Shown one piece after another: positions 25,411-34,755 of a stretch of 53,449 nucleotides of DNA. Positions within the stretch are counted from its first letter, which is position 1. Every line of letters starts with the position of its first letter. The stretch spans positions 1-53,449 of the forward strand of contig DJOQ01000047.1 of the NCBI GenBank assembly GCA_002437245.1, in the 5' to 3' direction. The notes beneath the pieces were generated by a model. The model saw only the letters and a program-made list of their open reading frames with translations, had not been told where the DNA came from and searched no databases. This DNA comes from Ruminococcaceae bacterium UBA6434 (GTDB lineage Bacteria; Bacillota; Clostridia; Oscillospirales; Acutalibacteraceae). The position numbers were made by a program, and so were the translations under genes.

Positions 25411-27081
25411 TTAATCGTCAATTTCGGCAGACGAGAGTAATTCCTCTGCACTGTTTAAAATACTTTGAGTAACGGTAAGTCCGCCCATTATCCTCGCAAG
25501 CTCATACTTTCTGCCGTCATAATCGAGAGAGGTTATGCAGGTATAGGTGCGCCCGTCCTTCTCTTCTTTTGAAATAAGTTTGTGCTCGTCGGCAAAGGCT
25601 GCTATCTGCGCCAAGTGAGTTACACATATAACCTGATGTGTTTTTGAAAGCTCTTTCATCTTCGCGGCAATCTTTAGCGCCGCTCTGCCGCTTACGCCGG
25701 AATCAATCTCGTCAAAAATCAACGTATCGATGTCGTCGAGCTCGGACAATACGCACTTAATGGCAAGCATAATTCTTGAAAGCTCGCCGCCCGATGCTAT
25801 TTTTGACAACGGTTTCGGTTCCTCGCCGACATTTGCGGAGAGTAAAAATTCTATATTGTCTATGCCGTTTTCATAAAGCTCGCCGACAGAATCATTCACG
25901 ATAAACTTAACCGACGGCATATCGAGAAACGCGAGTTCCCTTTCGACATCGGCAGAAAACTTTTTGCCGGCTTCAATTCTGATTTCGGAGAGTTTTTTCG
26001 CCGCGGCGAGAGCTTCGTTATATGCTTTTTCCGTTTCCGCGCGCAGCTGTTCGGCTCGCTCGTCCGAAAAAGACAGAGCATCTCTCTCTTTTTCGGCATT
26101 TTCAAGATAAGCGAGTATATCTTCTTCGCTGTCGCCGTATTTTTGGGAAAGCCTGTAAATGACATCAAGACGCTCTTCGGCTCTCTCGGTCTCGGCAGGG
26201 TCATAGTCGAGCGAATATATTTTGTCGCGAAGCTCCTCGGTATATGCGCTGAGGTTCATTGCGGCATCATTGACACCGTTTGCCGTCTCGGCAAAATCCG
26301 AAGAATAATCTGCCGCCGACAGCAATTTTGACGCTGCGTCCGCCGCAATATCGGCAGCGCCCGGCATTTCTCCGTCACCGTTAAGCGCTGCATACGCCGT
26401 ATGCAGCAAGTCAAGGACTTTTTCGGCATTTCTGAGAAAGCCGAGTTTTTCGGTCAATTCGTCTTTTTCACCCGGTCTTATATCAGCCTTTTGTATTTCC
26501 TCGATCTGATAATTCAGTATATCAAGCCTGCGGTTTTTCTCATTTACATCTGTATTGAGAGATTTCAGCTCGTTTTTCTTTTTTATATACAGCGAATAAA
26601 GCTCTTTAAAGGCATTAAGCTCTCTGCCGCTGCCTGCGAGCTTATCTATAAAAGAGCAGTGCGTCTCCGGCGATAAAAGGCTTTGATTATCAAGCTGACC
26701 GTGGATATTTACAAGCTGCACGCCCAATGTTTTAAGCATGGAAACGGTCGCCGGCATACCGTTTATGCGGCAGACATTTTTGCCGTCCGGGGTTAATTTG
26801 CGGCTTACAATCAGCGTATCGTCTTTTTCTATGCCGAGTTTTTCAAGCGCATTTTTTACATTGTCGCCGATGTTTTGAAATTCGGCGCACACCGACGCGC
26901 TGTCGGCTCCGCTTCGTATAAGCTCACGCGAGGTACGCTCGCCCAAAATTGCGTTAAGAGAATCTATAACGATAGATTTACCTGCTCCGGTTTCACCTGT
27001 CATTACGTTAAATCCGTTTTCAAAATCAATAGACGCGCTTTTGATAACGGCTATATTTTCTATCTGCAAATTTGAAAGCAT
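25411..27081 (-). CDS. recN: DNA repair protein RecN
   Basis: RecN is an SMC-like ATPase that gathers at double-strand breaks and assists RecA-dependent repair. The 556-aa protein has Walker A MTGETGAGKSIVIDSLN (about 28-44). Two long coiled-coil arms (about 155-370) flank the hinge region. The C-terminal ABC half carries SKIASGGELSRIMLAIK (signature) and TLIFDEIDSGVSGRAA (Walker B). GGAG lies 9 nt before the ATG. It is the last gene of the long operon, 5 bp after argR. Confidence 0.97.
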   Translation of the reverse strand: MLSNLQIENIAVIKSASIDFENGFNVMTGETGAGKSIVIDSLNAILGERTSRELIRSGADSASVCAEFQNIGDNVKNALEKLGIEKDDTLIVSRKLTPDGKNVCRINGMPATVSMLKTLGVQLVNIHGQLDNQSLLSPETHCSFIDKLAGSGRELNAFKELYSLYIKKKNELKSLNTDVNEKNRRLDILNYQIEEIQKADIRPGEKDELTEKLGFLRNAEKVLDLLHTAYAALNGDGEMPGAADIAADAASKLLSAADYSSDFAETANGVNDAAMNLSAYTEELRDKIYSLDYDPAETERAEERLDVIYRLSQKYGDSEEDILAYLENAEKERDALSFSDERAEQLRAETEKAYNEALAAAKKLSEIRIEAGKKFSADVERELAFLDMPSVKFIVNDSVGELYENGIDNIEFLLSANVGEEPKPLSKIASGGELSRIMLAIKCVLSELDDIDTLIFDEIDSGVSGRAALKIAAKMKELSKTHQVICVTHLAQIAAFADEHKLISKEEKDGRTYTCITSLDYDGRKYELARIMGGLTVTQSILNSAEELLSSAEIDD

Positions 27082-27085
27082 TTTT

Positions 27086-27541
27086 TCAGTCTCCGTTCAG
27101 CATTGCTTTTATCTGTAAAGTAAATTCACGCGCCTCCGAATCGCTGTGACAAAGCACGAAAATAGTGTCGTCGCCTGCCAAAGTGGCAACTACTTTTTCA
27201 AGCTTCATTGCGTCAACCGCCGCCGCGGCGGCATTGGCGGTGCCGGAAAAGCATTTAATGGCGCAGATATTGCCTGCGGCAGCCACGGAAATTACGGACT
27301 GTGAAAATATAGAATAAAATTTCGCGTTGTCGTCGTCGGAACCGCTGCTCCCCACGGAATATTTTGAACGTCCGTTTTTTACAGGTGTTTTTATGAGTTT
27401 CAATTCCTTTATATCGCGCGAAACGGTTGCCTGAGTTACATTATAACCGTTCTTTTTAAGAAGCTCCAAGAGTTCATCCTGCGTAGTAACGGCATTTTCG
27501 GTTATAAGCCTTAAAATAAGCTCATGTCTTTTCTTTTTCAA
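27086..27541 (-). CDS. argR: Arginine repressor ArgR
   Basis: ArgR is a hexameric regulator of arginine biosynthesis and catabolism genes, activated by arginine. The 151-aa protein has an N-terminal winged helix (RHELILRLITENAVTTQDEL, then ATVSRDIKELKLI). The C-terminal oligomerisation and arginine-binding domain holds LAGDDTIFVLCHSD, with the Asp pair that contacts the ligand. The start is probably TTG at 27541 with AGGAGGG seven bases upstream; no ATG fits the family N-terminus. The ribosome-binding site lies inside the end of nadK, and the gene starts 1 bp after its stop. Its targets are not in this window. Confidence 0.94.
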   Translation of the reverse strand: MKKKRHELILRLITENAVTTQDELLELLKKNGYNVTQATVSRDIKELKLIKTPVKNGRSKYSVGSSGSDDDNAKFYSIFSQSVISVAAAGNICAIKCFSGTANAAAAAVDAMKLEKVVATLAGDDTIFVLCHSDSEAREFTLQIKAMLNGD

Positions 27542-27542
27542 C

Positions 27543-28403
27543 TTATGCCCTCCTCTGCGCCAATTTGCTGTTAAGCACGTCAATAAACGATTCGTTTTTA
27601 ATTCTGATAAAGTCTGCGTAGTATTTTGACTTACCTACTCTTATACAGTCGCCGGGACAAAGTTCTACGGAATCGTCTCCGTCGCATGAAATTCTGATTT
27701 TGTCGGACGTATTTTCGGGAATTTTTATTGAAAGCACGGAATCATTGCCGAAAATGAGCGACCTTGCAAAAAGTGAGTGTGTACAGATAGGCGTTAAAAG
27801 TATACTCTCGATTTTCGGGTCTACAACAGGGCCGCCTGCCGACAGCGAATACGCCGTGGAGCCTGTGGGTGTGGAAATTATGATACCGTCCGCATAATAA
27901 TCGTTGATTTTTTGCCCGTCACACTCAACGTTAAGCTTAACGAGTTTTATCTGCTCGCCTCTTGCGATTACTACGTCGTTAAGGCAGCAGTCAAGCGTTT
28001 TTTCACAAGAGCCGTTTTTAACGGTGACGTCGAGCATCATTCGTTTATCTATCGTATAATTGCCCTCTATAAGTTCCTTTAAAAGCTCAAGCTCATTTTT
28101 TTCTATGCCTGCCATAAAGGCGAGATTTCCGGCATTGACACCGAGTATCGGCTTTTTGTATTTAACCGCTTTACGCGCCGCGTGGATAAGCGAACCGTCG
28201 CCGCCTATGGCAATAACAACGTCGCAAAGTGACAAAAGCTCTGCTTCGGGTAAACCGACGGCTTTGATTTTATTGCCTATTTTTTCCGCGGTTTCCGTTT
28301 CAAAATAGTATTCGGCGTTATATTTTTCAAGGTATTTGCACACATCGTCCGTAACCGAAAGCGCATGGGAGCGCGTTAAATTCGGCAGCAATGCAATTTT
28401 CAT
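27543..28403 (-). CDS. nadK: NAD kinase
   Basis: NAD kinase phosphorylates NAD to NADP. The 286-aa protein has the GGDGS motif in VIAIGGDGSLIHAA (about 67-80), the family block GVNAGNLAFMAG, the NE-type substrate motif LNDVVIARGEQ, and TPTGSTAYSLSAGGPVV (about 175-190). I prefer ATG 28403, which has GGGTGA 7 nt upstream; a GTG 9 nt earlier is possible. Its position between tlyA and argR is conserved in Clostridia. Confidence 0.96.
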   Translation of the reverse strand: MKIALLPNLTRSHALSVTDDVCKYLEKYNAEYYFETETAEKIGNKIKAVGLPEAELLSLCDVVIAIGGDGSLIHAARKAVKYKKPILGVNAGNLAFMAGIEKNELELLKELIEGNYTIDKRMMLDVTVKNGSCEKTLDCCLNDVVIARGEQIKLVKLNVECDGQKINDYYADGIIISTPTGSTAYSLSAGGPVVDPKIESILLTPICTHSLFARSLIFGNDSVLSIKIPENTSDKIRISCDGDDSVELCPGDCIRVGKSKYYADFIRIKNESFIDVLNSKLAQRRA

Positions 28404-28417
28404 TTTTGTCACCCGCT

Positions 28418-29227
28418 TTACTGTAACGTATTGTGTGAAAGCTCGGCTACTTGTGTTTCTTTACCTTTCACAGCGTTTACATTGTTTTGCTCTTTTCGAA
28501 GATACATAAGGTATTCTATGTTGCCCTCGGGGCCTTTTATGGGCGAAAAATCAAGTCCGAGAACCGAAAAACCGGTATCAAAAGCAAAATCCGTAATAGT
28601 TTTAATAACTTCGGCGTGCGTTTCCTTGTCGCGTACCACGCCTTTTTTTCCTACCTTGTCGCGACCTGCCTCAAACTGCGGCTTTATAAGACATACCGCC
28701 TCGCCGCCGTCGTTTAAAAGCTCAAAAAGGACGGGCAAAATGATTTTCAGCGATATGAAGGAAACATCAACGCTCGCAAAATCAAGCTTTGTGCCGATAT
28801 CGTCAATTGTAAGATAGCGGAAATTTGTGCGTTCCATATTCACAACGCGTTCATCGGTACGAAGTTTCCAGGCAAGCTGACCGTATCCCACGTCAACCGA
28901 AAACACTTTTGCCGCACCGTTTTGCAGCATGCAATCGGTAAATCCGCCCGTTGACGCGCCTATATCCATACATATCTTATCTTTAAGCGAGAGGTCAAAA
29001 GCCTTGACGGCTTTATCTAGTTTATAGCCTCCGCGGCTGACAAACGGCATTTTTTCGCCGCGAACCTCGATTTTATCGTCTTCTTTCACATTTTGACCCG
29101 ATTTAAGGACCTTTTGCCCGTTTACAAAAACCTGCCCCGCCATTATCAGAGCGCTCGCTTTAGCGCGACTGTCGGATAAGCCGCGTTCAAAAACGGCTAC
29201 GTCAAGCCTAGTCTTTTTTTCCGCCAT
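28418..29227 (-). CDS. tlyA: TlyA-family rRNA 2'-O-methyltransferase
   Basis: TlyA proteins, once called hemolysins, methylate ribose in 16S/23S rRNA. The 269-aa protein has an N-terminal S4 domain (TRLDVAVFERGLSDSRAKAS, FVNGQKVLKSGQ). An FtsJ-like methyltransferase follows, with SAM motif MDIGASTGGFTDCMLQNGA (about 86-104), SVDVGYGQLAWKLR, and KPQFEAGRDKVGKKGVVRD. I chose ATG 29227, which lies 7 nt after GGAG and overlaps the end of dxs by 20 bp. Confidence 0.95.
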   Translation of the reverse strand: MAEKKTRLDVAVFERGLSDSRAKASALIMAGQVFVNGQKVLKSGQNVKEDDKIEVRGEKMPFVSRGGYKLDKAVKAFDLSLKDKICMDIGASTGGFTDCMLQNGAAKVFSVDVGYGQLAWKLRTDERVVNMERTNFRYLTIDDIGTKLDFASVDVSFISLKIILPVLFELLNDGGEAVCLIKPQFEAGRDKVGKKGVVRDKETHAEVIKTITDFAFDTGFSVLGLDFSPIKGPEGNIEYLMYLRKEQNNVNAVKGKETQVAELSHNTLQ

Positions 29228-31076
29228 CGTCATACTCCAAAATAGTTTTTATCATACCGTTTTCATCAAGAGAATACTCGCTTAAAAGCGCGGATACCGC
29301 CGCGTGCTTTACAAATTCGTTATCTACGGCGGTTAAATCGAACATACCTTTAAAGCCGTTTTCCATCATCATTTCGGAAAATACCGAGCCTATTCCGCCG
29401 GCTTTGATGCCCTCTTCAAAGAAAAACACCTTTTTACATGAGAGAACTTTTTTGACAGCGTCCTCCGAAATGGGCTTTATACGGTTAAGTTTTAAAACTG
29501 AGACGTTATATCCGCGGCTTACAAGCTCATCTGCCGCAGAGCAGGCATAGGAATAAAGCCTGCCGTATGTGACAATAAACGTGTCCGAGTCTTCTCTGCC
29601 GTAAACCGCAAACGGTTCAAACGAAAGATCGTCCGACTCCGGTACGGGTTTTTCCGTGCCGCGCGGATAACGTATGGCTACCACGCCGTCACTGTGGTAT
29701 ATTGCCCTTATAAAAGCGTGTTTTAATTCTGTGTATGTAGACGGTGAATAAACCGTTATACCCGGTATACCGTTTAAGAACGAAGCGTCAAGTATGCCCT
29801 GGTGCGAAATGCCGTCCTCACCGACAAATCCCGCACGGTCAACCGCAATTATCATATGAAGATGCTGCATTGCTCCGTCATGCACCAATTGGTCATAACA
29901 CCTTTGAAGGAATGTCGAATACACAGCAAATATAGGCACCATACCGCCCCTTGCAAGTCCCGAAGAAAAGGTTACGGCGTGCTCTTCGGCTATGCCGACA
30001 TCATAAAATCTGTCGGGGAACTGCTTTCTGAATTTTTCAAGCCCCGTGCCGAGAGACATAGCCGCGGTTATGGCGCATATACGCTTATCCTTAGAGGCTA
30101 TATCGCACAGGAAATCGCCGAACTCGGCGGAAAAATTCGTGCCGCTGTATACAGGCTCACCCGTATTTATATTGAATTTTGAAATTCCGTGGAACTCGCT
30201 CGGTGCTTTCTCGGCAAAGTCGTAGCCCTTGCCTTTTATCGTGTTGATATGAAGAAGCACCGGTGCGTTTACCATTTTCGCACCCTCAAGCGCCTCGCAA
30301 AGTTGAGTTATGTTGTGACCGTCAATGGGTCCCATGTAACGGAAACCGAGCTCCTCAAAAAAGGTGCTTTTATAGATTAAATTCTTTAATCTTGTCTTTG
30401 ATTTAAAAAGCTGCTCCGATATTTTTTTGCCTATGAGCGGTATTCGATTGATTATCTTTTCGGTACGCGCTTTTAAACGGAAATAGCCCGGTTTTGAACG
30501 CAGCACGGCAAGATACCTTGCGACAGAGCCGACATTTTTTGAAATAGACATCTCGTTATCGTTAAGTATAACTATAAGTCTCTGTTTAGACCTGCCGGCA
30601 TTGTTGAGCGCCTCATAAGCGAGCCCACCCGTGAGCGCGCCGTCGCCTATTACCGCGATGGCGGTGTGCTTATCGTTATTAAGGCTGTTTGCTGTTGCAA
30701 CACCGAGAGCCTCTGAGATTGATGTGCTCGAATGTCCGCTGTAAAAAATATCGTGTTCGCTTTCGGACGGATTTGTAAAGCCCGAAAGTCCGCCCTCGCG
30801 GCGGATAGTCTCAAATTCGGGATACCTGCCCGTCAGGAGCTTATGAGTATATGCCTGATGTCCGACATCCCATATGATTTTATCCTTGGGCGAATCAAAA
30901 ACTCTGTGGAGAGCGATGGTAAGCTCGACAACACCGAGATTTGACGCCAAATGACCGCCGTTTTGCGAAACCGTATCTATAAGGACCTCTCTGATTTCCT
31001 GCGCCAAAAGCGGCAACTCATCTTCATTGAGATTTTTTACGTCCGCGGGCGATTTAATTTTATCAAGATACTTCAT
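29208..31076 (-). CDS. dxs: 1-deoxy-D-xylulose-5-phosphate synthase
   Basis: DXS joins pyruvate and glyceraldehyde 3-phosphate in the first step of the MEP isoprenoid pathway. The 622-aa protein has the early GGHLASNLGVVELTIALH block with a catalytic His and DVGHQAYTHKLLTGR. The thiamine-diphosphate motif is GDGALTGGLAYEALNNAG through the later Asn. The transketolase pyrimidine domain includes YDVGIAEEHAVTFSSGLA with the catalytic Glu, and the C-terminal domain ends with FEEGIKAGGIGS. ATG 31076 follows GGGGGAAG. It sits 25 bp downstream of ispA, so prenyl-precursor genes are clustered. Confidence 0.97.
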   Translation of the reverse strand: MKYLDKIKSPADVKNLNEDELPLLAQEIREVLIDTVSQNGGHLASNLGVVELTIALHRVFDSPKDKIIWDVGHQAYTHKLLTGRYPEFETIRREGGLSGFTNPSESEHDIFYSGHSSTSISEALGVATANSLNNDKHTAIAVIGDGALTGGLAYEALNNAGRSKQRLIVILNDNEMSISKNVGSVARYLAVLRSKPGYFRLKARTEKIINRIPLIGKKISEQLFKSKTRLKNLIYKSTFFEELGFRYMGPIDGHNITQLCEALEGAKMVNAPVLLHINTIKGKGYDFAEKAPSEFHGISKFNINTGEPVYSGTNFSAEFGDFLCDIASKDKRICAITAAMSLGTGLEKFRKQFPDRFYDVGIAEEHAVTFSSGLARGGMVPIFAVYSTFLQRCYDQLVHDGAMQHLHMIIAVDRAGFVGEDGISHQGILDASFLNGIPGITVYSPSTYTELKHAFIRAIYHSDGVVAIRYPRGTEKPVPESDDLSFEPFAVYGREDSDTFIVTYGRLYSYACSAADELVSRGYNVSVLKLNRIKPISEDAVKKVLSCKKVFFFEEGIKAGGIGSVFSEMMMENGFKGMFDLTAVDNEFVKHAAVSALLSEYSLDENGMIKTILEYDDGGKKD

Positions 31077-31101
31077 TAAAAGAACTTCCCCCGAAGGCCT
31101 G

Positions 31102-31980
31102 TTATTTTTTCCTTGAAGCAAGCTTATAGGCTAAATTTTCAAGGAATGACGTATTGCCGTCGAAAACGCCGAGAGCGTTTACCGCCTCTTTGGTCAATTC
31201 GTCAACTGTAGCCTGTGATTTTTCAATACCCATAAGTTTAACATACGTTATCTTTTCGTTTTTGTCGTCGCTTCCGACGGGCTTGCCGAGTGTGGCGGTA
31301 TCGCTCGTGACATCAAGTATATCATCCACAATCTGAAAAGCGAGACCTATATTTTCGGCATAAACAGACGCCGCGGCTATCTTTTGCTCATCGTATTTTT
31401 CCGATGCGAGACAGCCCAAAGTACACGCAGCCTTTATAAGAGCGCCTGTTTTAAGACGGTCTATTGTCTGAAGAGCCGAGAGCGTGGGTTTGCTTTTTTC
31501 CGCTTTGAGGTCAAGCACCTGACCGCCGACCATACCGTTAACACCGGCAAGATTTGAGAGCGTAAACAGTGCCTCTTTAAAAGTATCGACTTTAATTTCT
31601 TCGGCTTTTGAGAGTGTTTCAAACGCAAGGGTCAAAAGACCGTCGCCTGCCAGAAGAGCATACTCCTCGCCGAACGCTTTGTGGCACGACGGCTTGCCGC
31701 GCCTCATATCATCGTTATCCATACACGGAAGATCGTCATGAATCAGCGAATATGTGTGAATCATCTCTACGGCGCACGCAAACGGAAGAGCCCGCTGCAC
31801 ATCACCGCCGCACACACGGCAAAACTCAAGGGTCAACACGGGTCTTATTCTTTTTCCGCCGCCCTCAGCGCTGTATTTCATCGCGTCAAGAACAAGGTCC
31901 TGACCGTCCGAAACCGAGCCGAGGTATACTTTCAGCGCCTCGTCTATCATATCAAGATATTTTTCGTGAGTATACTCCAT
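31102..31980 (-). CDS. ispA: Polyprenyl (farnesyl/geranyl) diphosphate synthase
   Basis: This short-chain prenyltransferase condenses isopentenyl diphosphate units, feeding undecaprenyl and quinone synthesis. The 292-aa protein has the first Asp-rich motif in LIHDDLPCMDNDDMRRG (about 81-97), preceded by GGKRIRP. The second Asp-rich motif is in FQIVDDILDVTSD (about 218-230). Residues before the first motif suggest the farnesyl-chain class, but product length cannot be fixed by eye. ATG 31980, 9 nt after GGAG, is preferred over the GTG at 31989. It follows xseB by 5 bp. Confidence 0.94.
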   Translation of the reverse strand: MEYTHEKYLDMIDEALKVYLGSVSDGQDLVLDAMKYSAEGGGKRIRPVLTLEFCRVCGGDVQRALPFACAVEMIHTYSLIHDDLPCMDNDDMRRGKPSCHKAFGEEYALLAGDGLLTLAFETLSKAEEIKVDTFKEALFTLSNLAGVNGMVGGQVLDLKAEKSKPTLSALQTIDRLKTGALIKAACTLGCLASEKYDEQKIAAASVYAENIGLAFQIVDDILDVTSDTATLGKPVGSDDKNEKITYVKLMGIEKSQATVDELTKEAVNALGVFDGNTSFLENLAYKLASRKK

Positions 31981-31985
31981 AAATA

Positions 31986-32177
31986 TCACTCCGTCTCTTT
32001 GTTTTTAAGCTCCGTTATTTTCTGCTCTGCGTTTTTAAGACATTCGCTGCAATAATCCGAAAGGCGCGTGCCCTCTTCAAAAAGCTTGATTGAGTCATCA
32101 AGCGAAATGTTCTTGTCTTCAAGCAGTTTTGATATTTCTTCAATCCGCGTTACGGCGGACTCAAAAGTCTGTTTCAT
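31986..32177 (-). CDS. xseB: Exodeoxyribonuclease VII small subunit
   Basis: XseB binds several-fold to XseA to form ExoVII, which degrades single-stranded DNA into oligonucleotides. The 63-aa protein is all-helical, with the family signature TFESAVTRIEEISKLLEDKN, then SLDDSIKLFEEGTRLSDYC. The ATGA overlap with the xseA stop implies coupled translation. Confidence 0.95.
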   Translation of the reverse strand: MKQTFESAVTRIEEISKLLEDKNISLDDSIKLFEEGTRLSDYCSECLKNAEQKITELKNKETE

Positions 32178-33382
32178 TGTGTTATCTCCTTAACCTCACA
32201 AACGGCGGTACCGTCGTGAAATCTGACATCGATTTTATCTCCCTTCGCAAGTGATTGCGACGAAGATATATTTTTTCCGTTTTCATCGGAAACAAAGGCA
32301 AATCCGCGCATAAGCACCGACATAGGGTCAAGCTTTGACAGCGCAGTTGCGGCAGATATAAATTCCACTTTTTTGCCGCCGACGCGGTTTTTATATGCCG
32401 ACAGCATTTTTGAAAAAGCCGTATCAAGGCGCTGACTCCGATTTGACAGCATTTCGTCGGGAGACTTTAAAATTCCCTTTGACGTAAGGTATTCGAGCTT
32501 TGAGCGCCTGTCGGAAATCCCTGCCGAAACGCTCAGATACATTCTGTTTCTTGAGGCAGACAAGGCAAACTTTAATTCGTTTGCGTCGGGAACCGCCAAT
32601 TCCGCTGCGGCTGACGGCGTGGGAGCGCGCATATCCGCAACAAAATCGCAAATCGTAAAATCGGTTTCGTGACCTACCGCCGAGATAACGGGAATTTCCG
32701 AATTATAAACGGCTCTCGCAAGACCCTCGTCGTTAAACTCCCAAAGGTCCTCGATAGAGCCGCCGCCCCTGCCGATAATTATCACATCCGCAGCCCTTTC
32801 GGAATTAAACAGATTGACCGCGTTTATAAGCTGCAAATGAGCGCCGTCGCCCTGAACCAAAACGGGACAAAAAACTATTTCGGCATAAGGAAAACGTCTG
32901 CCGAGAACATTTATAATATCGCGCACTGCCGCGCCCGTAGGCGAAGTGATAACTCCGACTTTTTCGGGATAAGGCGGCAGCGGCTTTTTATGAAGCTTTG
33001 AAAAAAGCCCTTCTTTTTGCAGTTTTTCTTTCAGCTGCTCATACGCAAGGTTGAGAGCGCCGACGCCGTCGGGCTGCATATCGTCAACATACAGCTGATA
33101 CTGCCCGGACGCCTCATAGACGCTCACTCTGCCTCGGGCGATAACCTTCATTCCGTCCTCGGGCATAAATTTAAGCCTTTTTGCGGAGGAATTAAACATA
33201 ACGGCTCTGACTGCGGCGGAATCGTCCTTTAACGTAAAGTAAAAGTGACCTGTGCGGTAATGATTTGTAAAATTGGATATTTCTCCGCTTATAAAAATAT
33301 TTGCAAGATTTTCATCGGCGTCGAAATTCATCTTGATGTATCTGTTGAGCTGAGAGACGCTTAACACCAATGTATTCTGCAT
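32174..33382 (-). CDS. xseA: Exodeoxyribonuclease VII large subunit
   Basis: XseA is the catalytic ExoVII subunit. The 402-aa protein has the N-terminal OB-fold (LSVSQLNRYIKMNFDADENL, FTNHYRTGHFYFTLKDD) and the catalytic core GVITSPTGAAVRDIINVLGRR (about 132-152), IIIGRGGGSIEDLWEFND and SAVGHETDFTICDFVADMRA. A coiled-coil C-terminal region binds XseB. Length is slightly below E. coli XseA (456 aa) but normal for Clostridia. The start overlaps the upstream stop as TAATG. Confidence 0.97.
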   Translation of the reverse strand: MQNTLVLSVSQLNRYIKMNFDADENLANIFISGEISNFTNHYRTGHFYFTLKDDSAAVRAVMFNSSAKRLKFMPEDGMKVIARGRVSVYEASGQYQLYVDDMQPDGVGALNLAYEQLKEKLQKEGLFSKLHKKPLPPYPEKVGVITSPTGAAVRDIINVLGRRFPYAEIVFCPVLVQGDGAHLQLINAVNLFNSERAADVIIIGRGGGSIEDLWEFNDEGLARAVYNSEIPVISAVGHETDFTICDFVADMRAPTPSAAAELAVPDANELKFALSASRNRMYLSVSAGISDRRSKLEYLTSKGILKSPDEMLSNRSQRLDTAFSKMLSAYKNRVGGKKVEFISAATALSKLDPMSVLMRGFAFVSDENGKNISSSQSLAKGDKIDVRFHDGTAVCEVKEITQ

Positions 33383-34326
33383 TATTTTCTCCGATCATAC
33401 ATAATAGAAGAGAGTACCGCCGTACCTGCCGCATTGTCCGCCGAAAATGCCGGCTCGGCGAAAATCGCGTTGTATTTATCATGAAAATAACTTCTGATTC
33501 TCTTGTTTGAAGTGACGCCGCCCGAAAAAACGACCGGCAAAGAACCGTACTTCGGCATAAGAGCCTTATACATACCGTCAAGCGCGGCAATAACGCTGTC
33601 TATGCAAAAAAGCGCAATATCGGATTTTTCGTAATTTTCGGACAACATTTTTTTGCACTTGTTTTCAACTCCGGAAAGCGAACAATCGGCATTTTTCATA
33701 GACGGTCTTATTTTAAATACCGCATTGCTTTTTTCCGACAGTTTTTCAAGTTCCGGTCCCGCAGGGAAATTCAGCGAGAGCATAACCCCGACACGGTCTA
33801 TTGCCTGACCGGCCTTTAAATCGGAAGAGCTCGCCACTATTTCGGCGTTTATAATATGCTCGTTATCGGGCTTTACCAAAACGGCTTCCGTTGTGCCGCC
33901 GGATACGTGAAACGCAATAAACGGCTCGTTTAAAAGCTCGAGCCTGTCGGCTGAATAAAGCGCCGCCGCTATATGCCCCTCTTGATGAGAAAAACGATAA
34001 AGCGGAACCGAAAGAGCTCTTGCCGCCACGGTTGCAGCAGAAATTCCGACCAAAAAGCACGGCATATATGAGCCTTGCACCCGCCGCGGCGCATAGGAAA
34101 CGCCTATTGCCGAAATATCTCTTTCTTTCGCTTCACCGAAAAGCCTGTCCGTTATTTCGGGAAGCTGTACCGTGTGGTGAAAGACGGCGTCGCTCTGACG
34201 TATTCCTTTTTCGCCCTTTTTTACGGGCAGCAGCATTTTTTCCTGAAGCAGCACATTGCGTGAGCTTTCGTAAATTGCCGCCGAAGTAGTATAATTGCTC
34301 GTATCTATTCCGAGAAAATCACTCAT
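33382..34326 (-). CDS. TsaD-like (peptidase M22/glycoprotease family) protein, probable paralog
   Basis: The 314-aa protein shares the ASKHA fold of TsaD, the tRNA threonylcarbamoyladenosine enzyme. It has GIDTSNYTTSAAI near the start, the metal His pair H114 and H118 in SHQEGHIAAAL, HVSGGTTEA, and a late VFSGGVTSN. It departs from canonical TsaD, where these read HMEGH-like and LVSGGHT: Thr replaces His in the SGGxT loop. It lies between nusB and xseA, a place where Clostridia often carry a second M22-family gene. I infer a paralog of unknown role rather than the essential TsaD. It overlaps nusB by 8 bp. Confidence 0.85.
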   Translation of the reverse strand: MSDFLGIDTSNYTTSAAIYESSRNVLLQEKMLLPVKKGEKGIRQSDAVFHHTVQLPEITDRLFGEAKERDISAIGVSYAPRRVQGSYMPCFLVGISAATVAARALSVPLYRFSHQEGHIAAALYSADRLELLNEPFIAFHVSGGTTEAVLVKPDNEHIINAEIVASSSDLKAGQAIDRVGVMLSLNFPAGPELEKLSEKSNAVFKIRPSMKNADCSLSGVENKCKKMLSENYEKSDIALFCIDSVIAALDGMYKALMPKYGSLPVVFSGGVTSNKRIRSYFHDKYNAIFAEPAFSADNAAGTAVLSSIMYDRRK

Positions 34327-34723
34327 TTTTATTATCTCTCGAATAGCTTCCCAAAATTCCGTTTACAAATGACGCGTCCTCTGCCGTGGCATACTTTTTG
34401 GCAAGCTCAACCGCCTCGTTTATGGATACGCTCTCAGGGATAGAATCAACAAACATCATCTCGCATATGGCAAGACGAAGTATGGCGAGAGTAACTTTGG
34501 GAAGTCTTGATTTTTTCCAGCCTATGGAATACTTGTCTATAACGGCGTCAACGGCGTCTATATTTTCAAATACGGCTTTTGCAAGAGATGAGGCAAAAGC
34601 CGACTCCGAAAACACATCTGCCTCGGCGGCATATGAGATTATGTCATCCATAGAAGTATCCATGTTAAATTCTTTTTCAAAAATAAGTACGAACGCCTGC
34701 TCGCGTTCTTCGGTCCTTGTCAT
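34319..34723 (-). CDS. nusB: Transcription antitermination factor NusB
   Basis: NusB binds boxA RNA with S10 (NusE) to prevent premature termination of rRNA transcription. The 134-aa all-helical protein has the N-terminal REQAFVLIFEKEF. It also has the conserved LPKVTLAILRLAICEMMF and SVSINEAVELAKKYATAEDASFVNGILG at the C-terminus. GGGGGC precedes the ATG. A strong terminator lies 33 bp upstream, between asp23 and nusB, so this operon may depend on read-through. Confidence 0.96.
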   Translation of the reverse strand: MTRTEEREQAFVLIFEKEFNMDTSMDDIISYAAEADVFSESAFASSLAKAVFENIDAVDAVIDKYSIGWKKSRLPKVTLAILRLAICEMMFVDSIPESVSINEAVELAKKYATAEDASFVNGILGSYSRDNKNE

Positions 34724-34755
34724 AGCTTGTCCGCCCCCGATAATTTAATAAAAAA

